From positions 39,270,328 through 39,334,327 of the forward strand of contig NC_068340.1 in assembly GCF_014633365.1 (NCBI RefSeq): DNA of 64,000 bases, given 5' to 3'. A program made the translations under genes and the position numbers. The notes below the pieces were generated by a model. It did no database searches and had not been told where the DNA came from. It worked only from the letters and a program-made list of their open reading frames with translations. The stretch comes from Diospyros lotus. Taxonomy: Eukaryota; Streptophyta; Magnoliopsida; Ericales; Ebenaceae. Positions 24,391 through 36,412 of this stretch are shown piece by piece; position 1 is the first letter of the stretch, and each line of letters starts with the position of its first letter.

Positions 24391-27300
24391 TTACCTTCTC
24401 CCAGATTCTATATCAGCAACCGATAAGCTCGGGTTATGATGCTCTACAGAAGCACCATTACGTTGTCCTGTTTGTTGATCGACAACTTGACCTCCTGCAA
24501 CTGGCGCATTGGACTCGTTCACAGGGCAGCCCGGCTGTGAGTTCATATTAGCCTGTTCCAATGCCAGGAAATAAGCATAAGGGCCCCATCCTGCAATCAG
24601 CGGAAACGAAGAGGTAAGGAGACCATGAGAAGACAGTCTCATGATGATCAAGGAAAGGAAGAAATTCCACAGAACTGACCACGCAATTAGCCACAAGATT
24701 AAATTAAAATGTTCATAATTTTTTGTCCCCGTGTTTATTTGTGATGACACAACAGTTTACAACAGAGTGATGCAGCATGTCGAGCAAAGAGTGTTACACT
24801 AATTGTGACATTTAGCTAGGTAGTTCTCCAAAGAGAAGACCCTCAACAAGTAATGGGAAGTGAAGGCTACAAAAAGGTGATGATCCTAGCAACCAAAAGA
24901 ATCTCCTATTTTTCACTTTCTTGTTAGCAACAGTCTGCCTAGTCTGCTAATGAACCAAAAAGAAAAATTATATCTTCCTTTTTGTTTTCTTTCCCTGTTG
25001 CAGCAAATAAACTAACCAACCCGTGTTATTTTTTCCTAAGTACATACAGCTCATAACAAAAGATCAAATAGGAAATATGAGAACAAGAAGAAGCATCTCT
25101 CTGCTCCCCCACCGATAGAAAGTCTAGCAGTAAAAGGCATTCCCAATGCACAAGGCTCTCAGAAGTTGTTTTCACAAGTTCACAACTCACACTTGTCTTC
25201 CAGTCACTAAAGGAACCTTACCATTGCTAGCTATGAATATAAAGAACTTTGAATCAGAAAACAACTGTTTTCCTCAAACCATATTATCCCAAACTGGACT
25301 GTACTGGCCAGTTCAGTCTGTTGAACAGGAAACATGTCCAATTTTGCGTAGTTCCTGAAAATTTTGAAGTGTTGTGGACATGTTGTCATTGGGAAATTTG
25401 AAGTCTTCATCAGCCCTACTCACATTTCATTAACCCATACCCATGATTAAAGATAATACTTGCAATCTTCTTTTTTGCATGAGAAGCAAAGAGATTAAAC
25501 CATTTATGACAACAATATAAGGGTTCAAGATTCCTTCAACACCATTTTTTGTAATATAGTAAAAGCATGTCGATTGTCTTGTGCTTGAACAACCCCTTCC
25601 TTTTTCTTTTTCTTTTTTTCTTTTTCTGAGCAACAACTTCATCTTTTTTTTTTTTTTAAATTACGTGCTATCACTCGCTCCCCCGTTGCTCGACCCCACG
25701 ATTTCAGCAAGATAGGTAAATCAGGGAATCCAGCAGACAGGTTTCAACCCCTAGCACAATCGCAAACGTGAGGGCAGCAAGCATTTTTTATTTTCAGGGT
25801 CGTTCCTTACCTATTGAACTATCTCTTGACTAGGGCTCGAACACGAGACCTGGGGGCCCAAGGAGCAACACTCCAGCGAGTTCTTCCTTTGCCAGTTGAT
25901 CTACGCCCTGAGGGCAACAGCTTCATCTTTTCATTAGATGGTAAGATGTCTCAGTGAAATTCCATTGGTTACTTTTCAAGTCCTTGATGATATATTTCTA
26001 GCACTTACATTCTGTAGCCTTCTCATTTTGAGAGAATCCAGTAGATTGACAAACAGCCTTATTTATTTTAATCTCCAATTTTGAAGGCCAATTTTCCATT
26101 GATGTGCTCATTGTAATGTATATCTGAAAAACAGGATGCTGTAGGATGGCCTAAAAATTTAAAAACTTTTCCAGAATTCACAACCATTCACAAATGTGAT
26201 ACATTTTTTAGGAAAGAGGAAAAAGGTCAAAAATTCAATTGTAGTACTCAAGGAAGAACCAGTAGTTACCATTGTCACGGTTAGGAGGTGGAAAAAACTG
26301 CAGATAGCAAAATACTGCAACAACAAGACCTACAACATCAAATTATACAAATATTAGTATTAAACAACTGAAAATAGGATTCAGAGTGTGCTATTAAATG
26401 ATAGTGTTAAATTATACCTAAGAGACCTCCAGCAAACACATCTTGCCAGTGGTGCCAATAGTCATCCACCCGAGAAACGCCAACCAGAGCTGCAATGAGG
26501 AGAGGGAGAAACACAATACATAGTTTTGCAACATGTCCTCTCTGGTCAAATGCTTTGAGTTTTCCAGACAAGTATACTGACAAAAATCCCAGACCTGCAA
26601 AGGACCCTGTGAAGCATGTTGAACTTTGTAAGATGAATGGGCTAAAGATTAAGCACAGGAAGATTTTGTTTCATCATTTTAACTTGTTTGCAGTTGTATG
26701 TGGATGGTAAGAAGCCATGAGCATATCAGCACTCTTTTATGGCCAATACATAAGCTATGCATTATTGATGCATTGTTTTCTGTAGCATAGAAGATAAATT
26801 AATCCTGATTAGAGGGATAAAAAATTACTTTGATTTTGTTATCCAAATTTAGCATATCTAGATAAAAAAATCTCTATTCATTTTCTTTAACATAATTGGT
26901 AGCTGTCGCATACACGAAGTGTGACCACTTGGAAAGCTCTTGTGCCCTTCTTTGATGACACTGCCTTTTCCATGGCAAATTACATTACCCCAGCGATCAT
27001 ATTTCTGGAGGAGAAAGAGAGGATAAAATAAGCAACCAAGACTTGATTGTCCAAAAGTTTAGTGCTATGGTTATCAAATTACATGAACATTATAATCTCA
27101 GATTAACATACATCAATTCCATCTGGAAAGCAACGCCAAAAGAAGTCAGGTCGAGGGCGGCCAACTGCATCTTTTATTGCATCAGTAAGGACTGCGGTTA
27201 TTAAGACAGCAAACAGAAGGCCTGCACTTTAAGAATGTATGAAAAGGGGGACAAAATAGGCAGTTGGCTTAGAACAAGAAGAGGAATTCTGCGCAATAAC

Positions 27301-29830
27301 AGCAATCACAAGCCTTAATCCCAGTAGGGTTTGGCTAATTCATGATGCATTGAAATTAAACCAGTCATTGGTTACCTAGCACACTATGGTGTAGATCATA
27401 AACATCTCTCCTTCGAAGATAGAAGATAAGGAAAATGACAATAGGCAATAGAACTGCATACATCTGAGCATTGAAAAAAAACGAAAGCTTTCATCAGTTA
27501 TGGTTTCTACTAGCAAATCTTCATAACAACTGAAAATTTGGAAAATATTCTTCTTATTCTCGACAATAATAATGGTCCAAGTGTTTCATTTATGAATACT
27601 AAAGTGTTCAACTGATTCAAAGCATATCTGTAACACTACAGGTCCTCAGTCAAAAGTGCTGGCAAAAGTTGACTTATGAGCTCATGGGACCAAGTAATAT
27701 ACACAAGATCCATCCAATAGACTACCAATGTGGGACTGGGTCATGAGAATATCAAGCAAGGTGATCTAATTGAACTTCAAACACATTTCCTAAGGTGGCA
27801 TCAATTTGAATTAATTGATCGGTCCATTGTATAATCCAACTTTGATATTATTTTCACTGAAAATATATTTATATTTTATTTCACAATCACCAAAAATAAC
27901 CAATAAATAATTCTTTCTATATCTTTTCCTCTCAACCTATTAGACTTAATTTTTTAATTGTTTTCTTCTGGAAAAGTCAATTGTTCTCGTTTGATCATCA
28001 AGTTTCTTCTTAAAAATCATAACTATTATCATCACTATTTTCATTAAACATAATGTAAACATCAAAGCAAGAAAATTCATAAATATTAAATACATTGACG
28101 ATATTTACAATGATAATCTGCTACATGTTATTATTTTCCGAATTAAAAAATTATATTCCAAAAATAAATATGAATAAATAAAGAGAAAGAAAAACTCACA
28201 GGAACAGCCCATACAGGGACAGTATTTTCCTTCAACGGATATTTAAGGTCCTCCATCATGTCCTTTCCAACAAAGCGGCGAAATGGGTGTATGACAATTA
28301 GAATGATCTCTATGACCACAAGAAGCAGCAATATAAGCCAGTCAGACAGGTGATCCCTGGCAACTCTGGCTCCATCAGACTTAATAGTGTGAGTACCAAG
28401 CACCACTTCATTTGTTCTCCCCTGCTAGCACAAATATCAACCATGTGAAATTGGCTAGTGAACTTCACAATCAAAAAACTATTCATGAAACCGAATAGAT
28501 AAATCAAAAATGATAACAAACGTACTTTTATATTGAAATTTAGAATGTGAACGACAACAGCCTGGATGCCAGTAACTGGTATAACATTATGCCACCTTCA
28601 AACTGATATTAAACTGAAGTTTCACAGATGTATAATTCATGGAGTAGGCGGCACTAATTATCATTACAGACCAGTCATCACTCTTCAATCATCTCTACCA
28701 CAGTGAATAATATCTATTCACAGAAAAAATAAATCCTATATATAGTGGAAATTGTCTCTTCACAGATATATAATTTCCACTATATATAGGATTTATTTTT
28801 TCTTTTTGTTTTCTTTTATCATACTTCATTTCCCATAAATGTTTATGCTATTATTGTGATCTAACTATAGTAATTAGTATTTGTTTATTCCGATTGTACG
28901 CCTGAACTCATCATCATTACAAATCGAAATACTGGGATCTATTGAGGTTGTATGGCTGAACTCTTAACCATACAACATGTGGCACTTGTGGAAGCTGTTG
29001 AGCATGCATGGCTGAATTCTCAATCATATTTCAATTTGCAAGTCTGGGCTCTGTTGAGATTTTATGACTGAGCTTGCAATGATATAAAAAATCACCATTC
29101 TGGTGTCTGTTGATATTGTATGGCAGAACTCATAGTGGTCTTATACAACAAACTTCAGGCAATTAAAATCATCTCCTAAGAAATAAGATGGTAGCAAAGA
29201 AACTCCCAGCTCCAAATATAAGCAATGAACCCTTAAAAAAATATAGTTGACTTCAGATCATGAATTTTTGCCACAGACAGCATCATATTTTGGCCCCTTG
29301 AGTGCATCACAAAAAGCAAGTTCAAAGTATCATACTAAAAATACAGTCTGTACCACCAAGGACCGGTTCAGTGGTAACAGGTTATAGTAGCCTCCTTCAT
29401 GACCAGGATTCAAACCACTCGAAAGGCGAGCTCACACAAAAATTTCTACGTAGTTACTTGGTGCAAGTGTTGGCTATTGCCTCTGCACGGTATTTGATTA
29501 ACCAAGCAACAAGCGAATTGACTTGCATGAAAACACTGAATCAAACCCTCTTGATATGTATGCAACTGTGTCTGTATCCCAAAAGCAAATTAGTACGTAC
29601 AACTCATAACAAAATCACTATAAACAGGAAGAAAAATGACCCGTTGGGAGATTATGGTTTGATCATCATAACTCATTAAATTAATCAAGAAAAAAATTAT
29701 CCAGAGAAAACAAAAAAAAACAAAACCATCAAACTGAGCGATGAAGAAAGGAACCAAAAAGCCAACGAACCAGGAAGAAGACCCTCAAATTGGGAAAGGA
29801 ACCGAAAGATATCCTATTCCTCCAATCCAT
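24391..29830 (-). CDS. Lipid phosphate phosphatase (PAP2 family), tandem copy B
   Basis: Eight exons give 339 aa: 29830-29771, 28421-28200, 27463-27376, 27221-27112, 27004-26914, 26606-26418, 26329-26270 and 24590-24391. From the second exon on, exon lengths equal those of copy A except small differences (exon 5 is 91 versus 94 nt). The PAP2 signature is intact: K140-x6-RP (147-148), PSGH (185-188), S235, R236, H242, D246. The [12 protein letters not shown] segment is closer to LPP1/LPP3-type enzymes. The first exon ([12 protein letters not shown]...) was chosen because exon 2 has no in-frame ATG and runs into a stop at its acceptor; this exon is 60 nt, phase 0, and ends at a GTTCGT donor. 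It adds a 20-residue basic/hydrophobic N-terminus absent from copy A. The start exon is less certain than the rest. Introns 1 and 7 hold a hairpin, tandem repeats and SINEs. Confidence 0.9.
25644..25913 (-). mobile_element. tRNA-derived SINE in LPP B intron 7
   Basis: On the minus strand the element starts CCTCAGGGCG, has a pol III A box TAGATCAACTGG (25903-25892) and a B box GTTCGAGCC (25842-25834), and ends in a poly-A tail (25657-25644). Flanking direct repeats GCAACAACTTCATC (25630-25643) and GCAACAGCTTCATC (25914-25927) differ at one of 14 bases. All hallmarks of a SINE are present. It is in the same orientation as LPP B. Confidence 0.85.
28722..28803. repeat. Perfect 32-bp inverted repeat (hairpin)
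   Basis: Bases 28722-28753 and 28772-28803 are exact reverse complements with an 18-bp spacer. The arms contain AATCCTATATATAGTGG. It lies in LPP B intron 1 and would fold tightly in the pre-mRNA. Confidence 0.85.
28890..29135. repeat. Degenerate tandem repeat, about 55-bp period
   Basis: Five units share a core like TTGTATGGCTGAACTC, seen at about 28895, 28948, 29003, 29060 and 29116, often with TCTGTTGAG upstream. Identity between units is moderate. Confidence 0.6.
29338..29540 (+). mobile_element. SINE-like fragment in LPP B intron 1
   Basis: A-box-like GGTTCAGTGG at 29365-29374 and B-box-like GGATTCAAACC at 29406-29416 are about 40 bp apart, as in tRNA-derived SINEs. No clear tail or target-site duplication was found, so this may be a truncated element. 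Confidence 0.45.
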
Positions 29831-30599
29831 ACGTGGAACAACCGGGCAAAATCGACCAACTGATTGCCTGAATCTGCTTACAAATGCAGACAAGAAGAAG
29901 CAAGGAGAAGTGGATATTTTGGGGGGGTTAGTATGAACTCCAAGTCAAGGAAAAAAGTATTGGGAAAGGAATTATTGGGAAATGGACAGCGAATGGACAC
30001 ACTGTACCCGGAAAAGAGGCCCATTGATGTTCTTGTTGACCAATTGGGATTCACTGAGAAAATCGAACAGGAACGGGACGCATTAACGGCAGCCGTGCGA
30101 CGGAGGTGATAACGGATTCTTTTCACTCTCTCAAATTGTAAAAAATCTGAAAAAGAAATAAAACGGTTAGGAGATAAGATTGGGAGGTTAAATTCTTAAA
30201 TTGCACTCAGCCCCCTCAGATTTCATTTATTGCAAAAAAATCCTTCACTTGGCTGCCACAATTAGCGTATGCTTGGGAGAGTTTTAGTAGTCTAATGAAT
30301 ACAAATTTGTTTCTTCTAGTTTGAGAGGGGAGAGACAAAAATATTTTCTTTCAATTTGAAGGAATTATCAAAATAGATGGAATGTTTCATTATTATACAA
30401 CAAATGTCAATTACAAGAAAATTAATAAATAAAATATATTTAAGATAGTTTTGTTCGATTATTAAATGGAAAAAGATTTGGTATAACCTTCCTATCTATG
30501 ATGTGAGGAAGATTTTTAAAGTCTTTTATTGATAGTTTTAATACAAATTTTTTAAATTTATATTGACATCTCAAATTATGCAATAATTATTAGAAGTAT

Positions 30600-32841
30600 T
30601 GTAAGCAACCCCGCCCAGATATCCCAATCGCCCGGTCTATCCGAACGAGAGCGCCTACATAAGAGAAGAGAAACAAACAGAAGACAAAAATACCCTGGCA
30701 TGCATACATACGAAAAATACAACAGTAGAAGCAAAATAATATACATGCACGCCTACAAGTACCCTGCTGTAACAGTAGTCAAGGAGTATATAAAAATATA
30801 CAGACACATGTGCCAACGATAAAAGATACAAGGAACAACCGGGCACAGTAAAAAATGAGAGTCAGAACTCTTAACAAAACATCAGAGAAAACGGGGGCAG
30901 CTAACTGTACACCCTACCGACACGGCTGGATGCTAGGTAGCGCGGTCCTCGCCCTCGACTTTTACTTTACCCTTACCTGGAATGATGGAAAGCAAGGTGA
31001 GTCGCAAGACTCAGCAAGTTTATATGAAAAGGAAGGCTGTAAACGAAACAGAAGAGGAGATCACCCCAAATATAAACCCACATGTACACACAAGTCATAT
31101 GACGCAACAACGCAACAGTGCCGCATAATAAAACATATACCGGTCCTTGGGGCCCATATAAAACACTTGGCACCCAAGTCCCATACCAACCTGCCGCTGC
31201 TTTGAAAGGCAACATAAATCTCCACAAACCTGTGCGCACTGTCCCGGGTCGGTACTCCTGTCACCCGTATCCCTGCCGGTACTCCCGACAGCCGAGCCAA
31301 AGGCTCCATCGGAACGGTACTCCCGTCCGAGAACTAATAACTACCAGTAACCATGCAATGCATATAAAATGCAAGGCATAATGAACATCAACGTGATACA
31401 AGGCGCCCATACATCCAGGCATCAGGCCATGCTCCGCCCACGTAGTAAATCACACGCGATGCATATGCCCGTGCTGGATGCAACCTGACCAATCTAAAAT
31501 GCATGTGATCAAGCATAACCAAATCATGATGATCCCATCATGCAGCCCGTACCCATGTACATACCAAACCATGCAACCAAGATAAAATAAAATGTAATCA
31601 GGCATGCTATAATCACATAACGGCAGAGCTAGTTAGCAGTGTCTGACACCGGTCAGTGGTCAGTGACCAGGAGAGACCATCTAACGGCCTAAAATAGACC
31701 GTATAACAGTCACACCGTCACCGTACAACTAACCTTTGCCCCCACTACCCAACCACTCTAGCCAATAATTAACCGAAAATCTAATAATAATACCCGACAG
31801 CTAAGAACCTAGCCCCGGGTGAGTACGACATCATTCTCATAGGCTTGGGGGTGATACAAACCCCCGTAGGCAACCAACAAATAATACCCTCAAAACTAGG
31901 TTAATAAATTAAATTATTAAACACACCGTTTAAATTTCATAATTTATTAACAGCCAAATCCAACGAAGTGAGGTCAAATAAATTGACATCGAAAGAATCG
32001 ACAATGAGGGTATAAAGAACTTGCCTTTCCGGAGATAACCTTAGGCTCAATTTGACCAAACACGGTCAAAGTTATACAAACTGCAATATTCCAATTATAG
32101 ACAAAATTAATAAAATTAGACTCAAAATAAAATTTCAACCGTAGAAAATATTAATTACTAGTTTAGGCACATACCTGGATAATTAAATCCGGGATTAAAC
32201 GGAATTTAATTTGATTTTTCAGCCCTAAAATCACCCAAATTCACGTCGCACGCTCGCTGCTCTTTTCTACAATTTTTTTACTGCTCGATTGCTCAAAATC
32301 ACACCCGAAATCGGGCTTAAAAACGGCCAAAATTAAGTAAAGCAGGGGGCGCCACGTGGCAATGCTGAGGAGGCCGCTGGGGAGGCCACCGCCTCTATCA
32401 AAACGACGTCGTTTTGGCGTCAAGAGGCTGAATTAAATCAGCCAAAATTCTCCCCCATCGCGCACCCGCTGCTTGGCCGCCTCGCGCGCGACCGCTCGCG
32501 CCCGCATGCTTCTTCAACCTATATATGAATTAAGTTATACTTAAAGTGATTTTTCGGCCTTTTCGCAACTCACGCCAGCACCCCTAACTTTCTATTAATT
32601 ACACTCTCGCCCCCTATATTAATTACAGAAATGCCCGAAACTTCTAAAAATCCCACAACTTGATTTGTTTTAATTTTTTTCTCTTTCCAGAAATTCTCAA
32701 ATAACAAAATTAATTATCTTAATTTCTTATTTCCTTAAAATCACATAATTTAATTTTATTTAACCACCACAAATTATTTTGATATTTCTCTTAAATCCAA
32801 TTACCCCAAAATTAAATTAATAGCTATTTACGGGCGTTACA
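30600..32841. mobile_element. 2.2-kb solo LTR with 5-bp target duplication
   Basis: The element begins TGTAAGCAACC and ends GGGCGTTACA, so it has TG...CA ends with a short inverted repeat (TGTAA/TTACA). AGTAT flanks it exactly on both sides (30595-30599 and 32842-32846). The inner sequence is noncoding and contains AAACGACGTCGTTT. No second LTR or internal domain is seen. It fits a solo LTR left by recombination; the TGTAACGCCCG end suggests the minus orientation and a Ty3/gypsy-type source, which is inference. Confidence 0.75.
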
Positions 32842-33974
32842 AGTATGTTAGTATTACTTTAATATTAGTCGATATATCAACCTATAGAATCTAATATGAT
32901 ATAAAAATATTTAGAAGATAAAAATTATCAAGTTATTCTTGAAGAACAACGACCTCATAGCTAGCTGCTGGTCTCTATTGTCAAGCAATAGAAAAGTTAC
33001 GAATGTCTTTTGTCCAGTTTAAATCTAAATTTAAAGGATTAACTTGAACCTAACTCTCAAATATTAATGTAAAAATAATTCGAATAAAATATGATAAATC
33101 TATCAAAATTTAAATTCAAATTAAAGATTTAGTTATCTAATAACAGTTCAATTTGAAAATATTTGAGAAAATCTCAATAATTTAAATTTTGAGGATTCTA
33201 CCAAATCTTATATATTAACTCAAAATATATTATAATAATTAAATTCTAAAATTTTAAAGAAAATATCGATAATTCTAATAATCTCAAAAATAATTCTAAA
33301 TATTTTATCCTTTACGTACATTTATTGTACTAATTTAAGTATCAAATGTTATATCAAAAAAACTAATATAGCATTTTCTTATAAATCCTTAGATCGAACA
33401 AAACTATGATAATTAATCCTTTATTCCATCATCGTAATAGGATAAAATTACAAACAAGTATCTTGAATAAAATAGAGTAATGAAATTTTTATGCTAGATA
33501 TGAAATAACCCAAATCAATGTCAACAAAGGAGAAATACGTAAAGTATCAGTTGTGACATGTAATATTACATTCTTAAGCATTTGTTATGTAATTTTCTTT
33601 ACTTTCTATTAAAGCAATTGGGCAAATCAAATGAAAGGCAATTATTGATGATGGGCCGAATGCCAGACCTAATAATTCCAGATGTTGAATAAAGGTTACC
33701 TGTAGTAGTTGAAATAATATTACTAGTAGTGTTGGGGCTTTTGATTTATTTATTTTTTAAAAAAATAAAGTAAAAAATAAATATTTCTTATTTATTTTTA
33801 TTTTTAAAAAATTCGGAATCACTCCAATAAAGTGAAAATATTTTCACATTTTATATTTGGTTTTCATTTTTTTGACGTGAAAGGTTCCAAATGACATAAA
33901 TTATTAAAATATTCTAAAAAACAGGGAATCACAACTTGTAGAGTGTTTTTATTATAAAGAATCAATCATGATAT

Positions 33975-34130
33975 GTTGTCCACTAGCGGACAACATAGTA
34001 GGTGTCCGCCAGTGAGGAGGGCGCGGGCCCCATGCACGTGGGGTTTGCTTCTGCACATAGGTCACACGTGCATGGGGCCTGCGCCCCTCTTACTGGCGGG
34101 CACCTGTTATGTTGCCTACCAGTGGACAAC
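33975..34130. mobile_element. 155-bp GC-rich foldback (MITE-like)
   Basis: Arms 33975-34040 and 34065-34130 pair over about 66 bp with few mismatches (GTTGTCCACTAG... against ...CCAGTGGACAAC). The 24-bp loop is short. The GC content stands out sharply against the AT-rich surroundings. Confidence 0.7.
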
Positions 34131-34379
34131 ATAGCAGGCATGTATAAAGAATATAACACATCTTATTATCTAACTTAAATCTAGATATAAGAAATTGACT
34201 TGGATCTAATTATGAATTTAAATTTAAATTAGAGATCTCAATATCTAATAATAGTAAAAATTGAGAATCTCAAGGGAAATATCTCAAAATTTCGAACAAA
34301 ATTCTAAATATTTTATAACAATCAAATGGGAGAATTTTGAAAAATTTTAAATAACTCAAATAAATATGAAGAATAACTC

Positions 34380-34530
34380 GAAAAATCTTGTCCCTTATAA
34401 TCTATATAATGGGAGATCTCTACAACTAAAATCACATGACTACAAGTTTATTATCATTTTATTTAAGTATCGTTACTAACTTGATCGGTAGAAGATATAC
34501 CGAGAAAATAAGTCTAACTTACCCTTGCAA
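34380..34530 (+). mobile_element. LTR-like 3' scrap
   Basis: The order TATATAATGGGAGATCTCTACA ... ACTAACTTGATCGGTAGA resembles the R/U5 part of plant gypsy LTRs (a TATA-like box, then ACTAACTTGA.CGTCGGAG). It is degraded and has no boundaries. Confidence 0.25.
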
Positions 34531-34810
34531 GTGCTAATATCAAAACAAATCTTCATCATCAATCCCAAAATTCATCATTATTTTTCATTTCTTATTCCAT
34601 GTGAGATTCTAAGACAATATTCTTTAATTGAATTGCAATACAATGTTTATTAGGATGGTAATTATTAATTAATTACATAAATTAATTATATTTTTTATCT
34701 ATATTTATTATCATTTTTAAGTTTTTTTTTTTATTTTTAAGCTCAAAGTTTAAGGGGTAAATTATTAATTTAGTCGATATCGTTAATAATAAAAGGAATC
34801 ATGGAAGATG

Positions 34811-34976
34811 TACATTATTTTTGTACATTTTGGGCTATACACAGAGGTATTATGACCAAAATACCCCTTACCTCCATGTGACTCATGCATTTCTGTGTCT
34901 CATGAGCGATATTTTTATCATTGGTACACTTTTATAAAATCTAAAGTGTATACAAAGGTATACTAATAGCATTTTT
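34811..34976. repeat. Dispersed repeat, copy 2 (partner at 883)
   Basis: Same landmarks and order as 883-1048, in the same orientation. The flanks of the two copies do not match. Confidence 0.6.
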
Positions 34977-35500
34977 CTAATAAAAGAGCGTCACGACTAA
35001 TTTTGAAAAATTCAATATCTAACTTGACGAATTTCAAAGTTAGTAATTGAACTAAATGACCAAAGTTTAAAGTGCATATGGTTAATTTATTTAAAAAAAA
35101 TTTATATATTTTTATTTCGTTTAACTATTTCTAATTTTTGGGTGAGAAATAAGAAGTAAGATTTTTCTTTTTGCTAAAAAAATAGGAATTTATAAAAGGA
35201 CAATTTAAATGCATACGTATAGTTTGATCAATTTTTAAAAACGTCCTTATACATTAAAATTAGCACTAAAAGCCCTCATAATGAGCAATTCTACATTGCC
35301 CGGATTTTTTATACCGAGAGCTTATCGAATTAAATTTTATCTAAAAAATTACCCCTCACCCCTAACAATATTGCAAATTTGCCATTGACTGTGTTGAAGG
35401 CTATTCATCATTCTCCCACTGCCCACCGTCTCTCTCTTTCTTTCTCTCTCTTTCTCTCTACGACGTGCATCCCTTCCACCTCCGACATGTGTCTCTTCCT

Positions 35501-36252
35501 CAAGGTAGTTAAAATCAAGATTTTAAGTGGGATCGAAAAATGATCCATAAAATCGAATCGTAAAATCGTAAGATTTTAGAGATAATTAAAAATACCTTTT
35601 AATTTTTGTAAATATATATTTACAATAATATAATTTTATAGAAAATGAATTAATATCATTTAATAACCTGATTATTCCTTATTATAACTCAAGAGATAAT
35701 TTTTCCAAAATATAACTCAAAAACTAGTAGGTTGGTATAGGCAATTTAGAGGCAAAACATAGGCAATTTAGAGGTAAAATATAGCTTAAAATTCTTTAGA
35801 TGATGCTTCCAATGTCTTCCATCATATTTAAGTTACAATTTTTACTTGATTTAACATTGATTAAATCAAGTAAAAACTCGATTCAGGGTTGGGTGGTCCA
35901 TTAATTAATTACCTGTTTGTCTTGATTTACTTATATAATCAATGTTAAATCAAGTTTCAATTCAGAGGCAAAATATAGCAATTCGTTGCATAAGTTTCAA
36001 TGTAAGATGTTATGTGACATTCAGACGTTGGAAACATTCTCTAAATTACAATTTAAATCAATTGAGATCTCTAAATCGTAAAATCGTTTGGAGGTCTTTG
36101 AAGCATAAAATCGTAAAATCATACACATAAAATTGAGATTTTATAGGATTTTGCCTCAAATTATATTTTACATGGGATTTGAATCGTTTGGGGATTTTTA
36201 AAGCGTAAAATTGTAAAATCATATACATAAAATCAGGATTTTAACAACAATG
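35501..36252. mobile_element. hAT-like non-autonomous element, copy 1
   Basis: The element is bounded by an exact 8-bp duplication CTCTTCCT (35493-35500 and 36253-36260). Ends are CAAGGTAGTTAAAATC and, reverse-complemented, CATTGTTGTTAAAATC. An 8-bp duplication and CA..G termini are the hAT signature. It contains many AAAATCGTAAAATCG-type repeats near the ends and no transposase. It is an inverted relative of 50164-51024. Confidence 0.85.
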
Positions 36253-36391
36253 CTCTTCCTGTCATCGACGCTCCTCACCAGCAATGACCATTCTTTTCTT
36301 TGCATTCATATAACCAGTGTGATATGATATTGTACAGTCAGGGGAGGGATCAAGGGGAGGGCTAGAGCTTCAAATTGAGGGGTTGTGTGTG

Positions 36392-36412
36392 TATATATAT
36401 ATATATATATAT
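36392..36412. repeat. (TA)n microsatellite
   Basis: A TA run preceded by GTGTGTGT. Other dinucleotide tracts lie at 19713-19742 (TA then GT), 62707-62724 and 62910-62930. Confidence 0.8.

Noticed and set aside
28310..28417. ATG in LPP B exon 2 as start codon
   Set aside because: It opens a different frame (MKWCLVL...) from the LPP reading frame.
29878..30126. 82-aa minus ORF ending at a GTAAGC donor as LPP B first exon
   Set aside because: Its phase does not join to exon 2, and the phase that does join has a stop and no Met. The 29771-29830 exon fits instead; this region is probably 5' leader.
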